Assembly (NCBI GenBank): GCA_024180945.1
Contig: JAKSGN010000034.1
Coordinates: forward strand, 62,001 to 126,000
Source: Macrophomina tecta
Taxonomy: Eukaryota > Ascomycota > Dothideomycetes > Botryosphaeriales > Botryosphaeriaceae
DNA length: 64,000 nt
Direction of reading: 5' to 3'
This document shows positions 56,477 through 64,000 of the stretch, piece by piece; position 1 is the stretch's first letter, and every line of letters starts with the position of its first letter. Under the pieces are notes generated by a model that saw only the letters and a list, made by a program, of their open reading frames with translations, was not told where the DNA came from and ran no database searches. A program made the position numbers and the translations under genes.

Positions 56477-56790
56477 AAATTTTCGGGGTTCAGACGAGTC
56501 GGCCGTTTCTTTTACGCCAGCCCCCTTCATTTGCCACTCAGTTCTGGAGATCGGCCCATGGCCTTTCGACCTGCAACGGTCCTCTGGCCAGGCTAAGTCC
56601 CTGACTCGTGGCGGGAGGCGGGCTCGGCGCGTAATATTTTCGGGGTTCAGGCGAGTCGGCCGTTTCTTCCACGTCAGCACCCTCCTTTTTGCCACTCAGT
56701 TCTGGAGATCGGCCCGTGGCTTTTCGACCTGCAACGGTCCTCTGGCCAGGCTAAGTCCCTGACTCGTGGTGGGAGGCGGGCTTGGCGCGT
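56477..56790. repeat. 157-bp tandem duplication upstream of gene A2
   Basis: The unit beginning TTTTCGGGGTTCAG recurs after 157 bp with about ten differences, mostly transitions. It sits 230-550 bp before the A2 start. Confidence 0.9.
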
Positions 56791-57022
56791 GTCCCGCAGT
56801 GCCCTGACTTTGGTTGGTGGCGTTGTCGACCGGATGATCTGGCGTCAGACATATATAGTATCTGAGTCAAGGCTAGCTCGCAAGTGCAACGCTTGCAAAA
56901 GCCTGGGCGGGTGGGATCCTACCGCAAATGCGAGTAGGGGCTTTTCTTTACTCTGTTTTCTTTCTTAATCCAATAGAAAACACCTCATAGCGAGCAGAAT
57001 TAATTTGTTCTCTTTCAATCAG

Positions 57023-58993
57023 ATGGATGACCTGGTCTTTGTAGACGGGTCGTCCAACAAGTTGGCGAAGCAGTACCATGCTCTGTGTGTGCATCCGCGA
57101 CTAGATTCCGTGGCCGTGATTGGCCGATTTTTTTTGACGTGGGATGACGTCACGACCGGGCAGCAGCAGTTCCTGGGTGATCTTTCAGTTGACCACTGCA
57201 GCAAGCCGATCTTCCTGACGCTCGGCTTGAGCGACGATTTCCTATTGTTCTATCTCCACCTACCCATCAAAATCAATGCTACATCTAAAGGGCTAAGAAA
57301 CGTCTACGTGGTCACACCCGTAGAATCTTTCAATACGGATCATGCTTCCGCCTTTACGGCCGTCTCTAGCGTTGTCCATGAGGCCGGTCTGACCCCAGAA
57401 TTAGCCAAGGCTGGGGTGCAACTGGGTACAAAACTCCTTAACCTCAAATTTGTTCTCATGGATCCGAGCCGCGTGGTCATGCCTATACCAAAGGTACTGA
57501 AAGACGTCAACGAGCGGTCTCGGGGACTGCTTTTGAGCCTCAAGTCTCTATCCCGGGCTACAGGCTTTCATCTCTACGTTCACGATCTGGGACCTAACCG
57601 GGATGTGTTGACCAATTTCCTGAACAACCTGCGTAATTGCCCTAAGCGGACCCCCGAGATTCAATTCAAGAGAACGTATAACGGACGCATTTGGGGAAAG
57701 AACAGCTGGCACTCTTACGGACTCCGCGATGACGAGTCCATGCCTACATTCTGGAACCCAGTGCTAGAAGACTCGCCCCCAGCTTACAGCGAAATTGTCC
57801 AGTCGGCTCAAGCTCTTCTGATCACTCGTGAGGTGCACGACACGCATCCAGATTTCTCGCGAGGGCCAGGGCAGGGCCCGGACTCAGATTGTCCGAGTAC
57901 CGAATCACCCTCTTCTTCGTTTTGCTCAGAAACTGGCACACATCCCTCTAGCACGGGCGAACACGCACGTCAAGTCGCCGAGGTGGAAGATGACGAGCGC
58001 AACGAGGCCACCAGACAGTCCAACCCTCAGGAATCCACAGAAGAGCCGGCCTCAACGCAAAATAAGGATAAAGAACAACATGAACTATCCCCCGGCCTCG
58101 CCCTGAAAGAAAATCAGCTGCAAGGAAGCTGTGGGAAGCGCAAGGTCGGTGAAGCTTTTTCTGACCCGGAGACTATCGCAATCAGCCCCCGCGAGACGTT
58201 CAAGAATAAGCGAGGGGCCCCGGTTGAACGAATTCTGGAACCTGAAACCTTCAAGATGGGCTCCAACGAGGCGCGAGAGTACAAACGCGGGGCCCAAGTT
58301 GAACGACTTGGTGGCCTGAATACCGAACACCACTCAGGTGATACTCGATTTGATAGCGAGATCGTAAACGTCATAAGGTCCCTAGATCTAGCTCTTCCTT
58401 CTCTATCGGTTATCGATGGAGGACCGAACAGGAAAAGGTTCGACGATGGTCAATACTATTGGTTCCTAGATGCCGCTCTGTGGCTTAGCTTTGCGTGGTC
58501 CAGGATTCCTACCATTGCCGAGGATCATTTTACGGAACTTGGCATCCTCTCGCAGGCGATCAGACTACGTGACCGGTCGGAATACCAAAAAGCTAGACTT
58601 GGGCTTGCATGCATATCCGCCCAGGAGATACACAAGACCCAGGGCCAAGGCCCCTTGATATATCCACTCATAGGGCGCTCGCAGTGGATGATAGAGTTTA
58701 TCTATGGAAAGCTGGGACCTGGCTATGACACTCTCATTATGGACGACCTGTCTGCTTTACATGTGTCAGCCTACTATTGGATGAAGATCGGAGGTGACAA
58801 AGGACCCAGTGTCCCAACGGAGGAGGAGGAGTATACTCGTCGCAGGCATGCAGTTTATCTGCAGATGGCCGCCTGCCTCTTGCTAGCGCTCTTCATAGAT
58901 AGCTACGAGTGGTATGTTGTCGGCCAAAACGAGCTGCAGGAAACGATATCCTCAGCTTCGAGACAGGATCCGCCGCTTGAAAAGTCCGATTGA
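57023..58993 (+). CDS. PPxY-family gene A2, intact
   Basis: One uninterrupted frame from ATG 57023 (MDDLVFVDG) gives 656 residues. N-terminal domain (about 1-240): HALCVHPRLDSVAVIGRFFLTW, LLLSLKSLSRATGFHLYVHD, then EIQFKRTYNGR. Next is the linker with DSPPAYSE (PPxY), followed by about 180 residues of low complexity with a KRKVGEAFS basic patch and an internal duplication (KRGAPVERI, KRGAQVERL). C-terminal domain (about 480-640): GPNRKRFDDGQYYWFLDAALW, SQWMIEF and YLQMAACLLLALF, a helical fold shared with A1. Function unknown. PPxY suggests a WW-domain partner such as a Rsp5-type ubiquitin ligase (inference). A TTG eighteen bases upstream also opens the frame, but ATG 57023 aligns with A1. 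Confidence 0.75.
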   Translation: MDDLVFVDGSSNKLAKQYHALCVHPRLDSVAVIGRFFLTWDDVTTGQQQFLGDLSVDHCSKPIFLTLGLSDDFLLFYLHLPIKINATSKGLRNVYVVTPVESFNTDHASAFTAVSSVVHEAGLTPELAKAGVQLGTKLLNLKFVLMDPSRVVMPIPKVLKDVNERSRGLLLSLKSLSRATGFHLYVHDLGPNRDVLTNFLNNLRNCPKRTPEIQFKRTYNGRIWGKNSWHSYGLRDDESMPTFWNPVLEDSPPAYSEIVQSAQALLITREVHDTHPDFSRGPGQGPDSDCPSTESPSSSFCSETGTHPSSTGEHARQVAEVEDDERNEATRQSNPQESTEEPASTQNKDKEQHELSPGLALKENQLQGSCGKRKVGEAFSDPETIAISPRETFKNKRGAPVERILEPETFKMGSNEAREYKRGAQVERLGGLNTEHHSGDTRFDSEIVNVIRSLDLALPSLSVIDGGPNRKRFDDGQYYWFLDAALWLSFAWSRIPTIAEDHFTELGILSQAIRLRDRSEYQKARLGLACISAQEIHKTQGQGPLIYPLIGRSQWMIEFIYGKLGPGYDTLIMDDLSALHVSAYYWMKIGGDKGPSVPTEEEEYTRRRHAVYLQMAACLLLALFIDSYEWYVVGQNELQETISSASRQDPPLEKSD

Positions 58994-59939
58994 TCCTCGG
59001 TGCTCTTCGTTCTCTCTCGCTCTTTGTTTTCCCCCCAAATGTAATTTAGCAGACAGGTAACGTAGACATCTCAAAATACATAGTCTTCCTCTCTTCTACT
59101 ATTTCTGATTATTAAAGCCTTTATGTGTTTTCTCGAGCTTCTACATTAGGACCTTTTCTCCGAATACGAGCACCATGCATTCCTTGAACGCTTAAAGATT
59201 TGAAAGAGTATTGGCTTATATCGGCACTGCGATAACGACCACGCGAATTCAATGCGCACCGCTAATTTTGGGTCATCAAGAGCCCGTGGGGAATTACCCC
59301 ACGTGCAAAAATCCGTCCGATACTTATCCTATTGTAAGTGGCGCTGATTACGTTCGCGTATTTATGTGAACGGTGTGACTAACGTAAATATAGGAATATG
59401 CGGACGGCGGACGGTCATACACGGTGGAATAATTGCAGGTATTGAATGGAGAGTAGTAGTATTGAGAAGGCGATGTATAGGTCTACAATGCACTCAAGAA
59501 CACATTTCCACACGTGGTTATTACGTGACTTTTGGCGAAACGTCGAGGTTCATAATATTATTCTTCGAAATCCGTTAGTGTTCCCGACGTGGGACAGAAA
59601 TCTTACTATAATCGCCGCCGAACCGTGACGCTTTTAAGCCCTTCTTTGCGGCCATTCCATTGATGGTTGCGTGGCTTATCGGTGCATTTGTAGCGTTGAA
59701 GATGACGTGGTCTTTCTGACTAAGGCAGTCGCGCTAGCGCGGATTTATGAGTTCAGGCAGCAGGAAGCCGACTGCACGCGAATTCGTTGCCACTGTCCGG
59801 AATTAGGTACGGTTCCGAGCCTCTTGCTGTTCCGACATTACCCCGAAATTCGGGAACTTGAACGCCAACCCGTGCTCAACCTTGTCATCAGCGCAGAACA
59901 TCAAGGCTTTCACATCGTCTCATGGACTCGTCAACTTAG
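58994..59939. other. No gene seen; 3' flank of A2
   Basis: Short frames only. The plus-strand frame from 59671 is not in register with the kinase-like gene, so it is either an upstream exon with an unclear junction or noise. Confidence 0.35.
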
Positions 59940-60713
59940 TCCAGCAGCACACATGGTCTGCCTCTTATCTCCACTGGAATTTCTGGCTTTGTCTACGCCT
60001 TGTCTGATGAAGCTGTGGCCAAGGCACCCCGACCTTCAACTCAGACTTCCATGGACCCGCAGGCCGCACTAGACACGGAACGCGCTATCTACGAGCGGCT
60101 TGGTTCCCATCCGTACATTACCAGATTACTTTCCACCCAAGGCAACGTCCTTATTCTCGAGCGTCACCAATACCCACTTCGTCGCCGACTCTGGGAACTC
60201 CGCGATGCCGGCCGGGAGCCTAAACCGGAAGTCGTCCTTCGTTGGGCAGTACAAATATCGCGGGCGCTCCAGCATGTGCATGACTGTAATGTGCGGCAAG
60301 TCGACATTGGTCCGCACAATGTTCTTTTAGATCGTAATGAGAATGCCCAGCTATCAGATTTCGCTGGCTCGTCAATTGATGGATGCGAGCCTCTAGTAGC
60401 TGCCAGCGTGCATGCGGAACACCCTGATATACCGGAAGCAACATTACAATCAGAGATATTTGCGCTTGGTTCTACATTATACGAGATTGAAACCACACTT
60501 CAACCCTATCACAATCTCACGGAAGGAGAGATAACTCACCTTTTCCGTGCACAAAGGTTCCCGGATACCAGCTCCCTACTCCTTGGGCCAGTCATTGATA
60601 AATGCTGGCATTTGCAATATCGGTTTGTCGGCGAAGTGGTCGATAATCTTGGGAAGATTCATGCAGAACATTTTGGAGCAGGGCACCAAGCTAATCAAGA
60701 GCCTTTTACGTGA
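59940..60713 (+). pseudogene. Protein kinase-like gene, start not found (pseudokinase-like)
   Basis: The frame enters from a CTTAG acceptor-like site at 59939. It encodes GISGFVYALSDEAVAKAP (glycine loop and the Val-Ala-Lys lysine), VLILERHQYPLRRRL (hinge), ALQHVHDCNVRQVDIGPHNVLL (catalytic loop, Asp and Asn kept, the usual HRD replaced by QVD), LSDFAGSSIDG (DFG changed to DFA), and FALGSTLYEIETTLQPY in the C-lobe. It then ends at 60713. About 255 codons is a complete small kinase domain apart from the first exon. I recall SDFAGSSIDG-type kinases from other hypocrealean accessory regions. Whether it is catalytic is doubtful, because DFA replaces the magnesium-binding DFG. The missing 5' exon keeps the call open between gene and pseudogene. 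Confidence 0.55.
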
Positions 60714-62078
60714 GTTCGTGACGAGAAGCTTTTTTCCTGGGCTAATAGTAGCGCAATTATATAATTCCAGTACTGGGTTTCACCTTTCTTGCAGCCACAT
60801 TTATGTGCTGGAAGCGAAGTAGCTCTTAGTGCTGTTGTCGCAGGAGAAGCACCATAAGCATGCGCGAAGCAATCAATATATCTCGAAGAGTAGACCTATT
60901 ACGCTTTTGCTATATACGTTTGGTGGAACGAGGAGTCTTGCTAATGTCACGGCGTCCCTACTAGCTGTCTTGTAAACCCTTCGGTCCGTGCGATAACAAG
61001 CGGTCGTACAGTAATCAGGTGTAGCCTGCTCATCTCAAAGGAGCAGAAGCTTGGGCCCACCGATTTCCCAGCGTGGGTGGGGGAAGACAGCTCCGAGGAT
61101 ACAGTCGTGCCTACCAGAAGAGTTTTGCTGGGCGGCAATGTGAGGATGGGCAGGGCCTTGCTTGGGCGCGAAGCTGGAGTTGGTCAGGCCGGAACCTGGA
61201 TTCGGCAGGGCCCCGTCCGACAGACCGGAAGAATGCAAAGCGCACCAACGTCACAAGAAATTATTCTGCCAGGCTGCTAATCAGTTTCTGGCATTTAGCT
61301 GTTGGGAATCGCGCGGAGTGGAATAGATTCGCCGATTCCGGATTTCTAATGTCCGAAATCCCGGTTAATAGTTCGCGGGAAATCTTTGCGGAACAACCAT
61401 AATAAACCTACGATGTTTCCCTCTGCGGAAAACCTGTGTAGATCGTCGACCCACGTATAGCTCGCAGCAAGGTGCACCAGGCACAGAAAGGCAGTAGCGT
61501 AGAGCAACATATATTTTCTCTGAGATAATTCTTAGACATTCGGTTACCCCATAATAAGCTGGGCCATTCTCATTTTATACTCAGGCAGCGGCCTAAAGAA
61601 AAGACGTAGTAATGAGTAATTGATACAAAATACCGACATCTTTAAACATCCTGCAAGCTGAATTACAGGATGCGGACACTCGGTGAAGCGTGATCTGAGG
61701 GCAGATGGCGAAAGTGTAGAAGCCGGCTACTGTGAAGGAGTAATGAGAACGTGGGATCAGGAATGCCGGTATCCGACACAAGCGACGGATGGCATGATCC
61801 AGGATGCTGGCTCTTGAGTCTCACAGTAAAAAGCCGGAAACCGTCCGATGGGGTCTGCAAAGACGGGCACGTTTTGTCATGTGCGGGGAGAGGTGCCGGG
61901 CGGTTAAGGGCACAACCTCGACATGGGTTGCAAGCGCCGACTCACTTTCGATCTATTTTAAGGACAGCTACAACTATAACAATTGCCCGGCCAACTTTAG
62001 GACTGCCAGCTACACATCTCCCCGTCCTTCCAACATTTGATTCAGCATTACGCACTAAGAAGCTTTTCTGTATCGAAA
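60714..62078. other. No gene seen
   Basis: Neither strand gives a spliceable or motif-bearing frame. The last 120 nt contain a TTTTAAGG stretch at about 61954 that may serve the gene at 62079. Confidence 0.4.
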
Positions 62079-62546
62079 ATGCAGCCGATAATCCAAGATG
62101 TCCATCATCAAATCGAGGATCTTCCTGAGTCTCTGGCCTCATCCGAGACTAGCTTCGGCCCGTTCGTGGTGCCCGAGGATACCTCCGATCAGTGGGGCAA
62201 CTGCGGCGCGGCTCACTCCGACAATCCCACGACCTTCCTCCCGCAAGATCATGGCGAATGTGCTGCCCAGATGCTCAACAACGAAATCCTTGCGCACGCG
62301 CACACGGAGATGGCTCTACACATGACATCTATGAAGGCGTCTAGCCTGGAGCGATATTATACCTACCAAACTATGGCGCTTGCAGCATGGCAACATTCGC
62401 ACCAGGAGTGCATGGCAAACGTTCAGAGTCAGGCCCAGGAGATTGAATGTCTCAAGAGGGAGATTAAGGAGCTCAAGGAAGAAAATCAGCAACTATTAGA
62501 GGAAATTTCAACCTGGCGTGATGTATTAAGACCTGCATCTGCATAG
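62079..62546 (+). CDS. Small protein with C-terminal coiled coil
   Basis: One exon, 155 residues from ATG 62079 (MQPIIQDVHHQIEDLPE). The first 70 residues are acidic and Ser-rich. Residues about 75-110 are helical with many His and Met. Residues 113-148 (QEIECLKREIKELKEENQQL) give a clear heptad pattern of Leu/Ile, so a dimeric coiled coil is likely. No basic region precedes it, so it is not a typical bZIP. An upstream in-frame TTG at 62037 extends the frame, but the ATG is preferred. Function unknown. Confidence 0.55.
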   Translation: MQPIIQDVHHQIEDLPESLASSETSFGPFVVPEDTSDQWGNCGAAHSDNPTTFLPQDHGECAAQMLNNEILAHAHTEMALHMTSMKASSLERYYTYQTMALAAWQHSHQECMANVQSQAQEIECLKREIKELKEENQQLLEEISTWRDVLRPASA

Positions 62547-62967
62547 GCGGAGGGCTCTTGCATAGATTAATGGATTGACTGGTTAATAACTTTCTTCCCC
62601 ATGCAACACCTTGGCGCGCTCTCCCGAAGTGCAGAATAGACGTACAAAACGCGGGTGCTGCGGCCCAGCCAGGAAATGACTGATGAGCATGAGGTGAAAA
62701 CTCATTTGCTCAAGTTTGTCATGGAGCGCTTGGTTCACAGGAAAGCGACAATCGGACCACTGTCAGTCATATTGAGCGCACAATTGCCATGGCCAGCCAG
62801 ACGCTTGGGAATGCGGTTGTGCTGCGGCTGTCACTTCACGATAATCTGGTGTCACTACGTAGCTTGAAAACAGTTCCTCGAGTGTAACAATTAGAATGAA
62901 GAAGAGATGTAAGCTAATCGCGAGACTACTCGCTATCTTAGACTGCCCTGCACTAAGCCAGGATAGA
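62547..62967. other. No gene seen
   Basis: This is intergenic sequence between convergent genes, with short frames only. Confidence 0.4.
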
Positions 62968-64000
62968 TCAAAGATCTTCGGTGAGGTCTATAGCGTTACC
63001 AAAAGATGCGTCATCTCGTACTTTTCTTCTCTTGCCGTCTTGATCAGAGTCAAGCACATCTGATCCTCGCTTCCTTGCCACTCCAGCACGGCTCTGATTT
63101 TCCTTATCACTATCGCTAACCTCGAGCCTATGGCATGGTGTCTGCTCCTGCTGTTCTTCCAAGTGAGGATCAAAAGACCCGACAGCCCGTGCAGATCGGG
63201 AAGTTGCTGCAGTTTGTTGGCAACCGGTACGGAGAGACCGATCTAGGTCGTAGCAAGGCGTTTCGATATCCGTCTCAACTTCAGCCTCATTGCACTCTCC
63301 CTTGCCCTCACTGAGATCCACCTCAGTCTCACTGAGATCCACCTCGGTCGCACTGAGATCCACCTCGGTCGCACTGAGATCCACCTCGCGTCCGGTCATG
63401 TTCTCATCGGTGAAAATAAATTTCTTATCCTTGTTTTCAGCGGCGCATGACCTTCCTGACCCATTGGTTTCCTTGACTGATTGAAAATCAAGTTTGGCCG
63501 AAGTAGGCTCATCGTCGACATCGACACACCATGAATGGATAAAGCTTCTAAAATCTTCTCTTTCGTAAGCGGATACGCTCCTCAATGCTTTGTGCTGATG
63601 ACTTACTATCTGCTTCATCATTTGCTGCATAGGTCTCAGGGTTTGACTTGGAATCAACACTGGGGTGACGACGACTCGTGGGGAAATTTTGAACTGTTTC
63701 GTCACTGCCACGGCGGAAGTTAACTTCATGTCCATCTTCGCTCTCGACCAGTAACACACACTTATTCACTCGCTTTGTGGCTTCCTTTTTTTCCGGTAGA
63801 ATGTAGGCGGTAAATTCCGGCAGAGTTGGGAGAATATAGTCTGGATCGAGGCTTTGAAGACGTTCCTTCATGTCTTTTACGGCTGTACCGAGTTTTTGTA
63901 AAAACGGGTAATATCTTGGATCGAACACGAGCAAATCATACGTAACTTTACGTATGCGCCCTTCTGCGTGCTGCTGCGGCCCTTTTGCAAATTCCTCGAT
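62968..64000 (-). CDS. Family F gene 2, 5' end beyond the window
   Basis: The minus-strand frame is open from the right edge (DLLVFDPRYYPFLQKLG) to about 63610. It continues in a second frame from about 63550 to the stop at 62968. Between them lies a GTAAGT donor and a TTTTAG acceptor, but joining these leaves the frame off by one, so either a weaker donor (near 63655) is used or there is a one-base indel. The C-terminal part has four VDLS repeats, DSDKENQS, two basic clusters (ARKRG, GKRRKVR) and the ending AIDLTEDL. This matches the tail of family F gene 1 (ending PIDLTGD). Nuclear location and SUMO binding are inferred. Confidence 0.6.
63308..63388. repeat. 21-bp tandem repeat coding for EVDLSAT units
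   Basis: Four near-identical 21-bp units (CACTGAGATCCACCTCGGTCG) encode repeats of EVDLSAT/EVDLSET in family F gene 2. The array keeps the frame. Confidence 0.9.

Larger units (their letters stand above)
55195..57022. other. No gene seen; minisatellites and promoter of A2
   Basis: Contains a 37-bp duplication (55921-55994), GGAATT-rich repeats around 55750-55800, a 157-bp duplication (56477-56790), and a TATATA stretch at 56851, about 170 nt before A2. A pyrimidine tract ending CAATCAG just before the A2 start codon may mark a 5' UTR intron. Confidence 0.45.

Noticed and set aside
1..64000. Genome-wide reassignment of TAG to glutamine
   Set aside because: Intact host-type genes in this window end normally in TAG (for example 12242-13089, 26573-27519 and 31627-31944), so TAG works as a stop here.
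1..64000. Giant Starship-type element
   Set aside because: No tyrosine-recombinase (DUF3435) captain gene or matching direct repeats were seen at either end, although the window is too short to exclude one outside it.

Overview
The window looks like nuclear DNA of a filamentous ascomycete (Pezizomycotina; a hypocrealean or related Sordariomycete is my guess). The genes are split by many 43-66 nt GT-AG introns with CTAAC/CTAAT-type branch sites. TATA boxes sit about 55-105 nt before start codons. Tad/I-type LINEs and a Tc1-type DNA transposon carry C-to-T/G-to-A decay of the kind RIP produces. Few genes have a recognisable housekeeping role, most are lineage-specific, and several belong to small families with two or three members here. 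This is what an accessory or subtelomeric compartment looks like. No rRNA, tRNA, CRISPR or telomere repeat was recognised.

Layout: 1-810, a decayed ORF interrupted only by TAG codons. 1756-3097, family F gene 1. 3110-4250, a LINE fragment. 4364-5770, a broken PPxY-family gene (A3). 6010-6560, a degenerate tandem array. 7059-9966, two convergent multi-exon genes. 12242-13089, a three-exon gene. 13204-22466, two LINEs in the same orientation inside a 73-bp inverted repeat. 23070-24918, PPxY gene A1 with a frameshift. 26573-27519, gene E, between inverted repeat arrays. 30190-34194, a zinc-finger gene with an internal stop and three unknown genes. 36918-39670, paralogues C1 and B1. 41278-45237, a BTB-like gene, a gene with a SUMO-interaction-like motif, and a secreted LPMO-like protein. 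45616-48956, a Tc1-like DD34E transposon carrying a second, convergent ORF. 50380-51294, an unknown gene. 52393-55194, paralogues B2 and C2. 57023-58993, PPxY gene A2, the only intact copy. 59940-60713, a pseudokinase-like gene. 62079-62546, a coiled-coil protein. 62968-64000, family F gene 2, cut by the window edge.

Four families recur. A has a PPxY motif between an N-terminal domain and a C-terminal helical domain. B has a degenerate kinase-like region followed by an F-box-like segment. C is a small three-exon gene always next to B. F has a basic tail ending in IDLT[GE]D. Families B and C occur as neighbouring pairs at two loci, in opposite order. Both B copies and two of three A copies are broken by different small mutations, so these families appear to be turning over quickly. 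The least expected feature is the Tc1 element: its cargo frame runs 646 codons without an indel, and all six internal stops are TAG.
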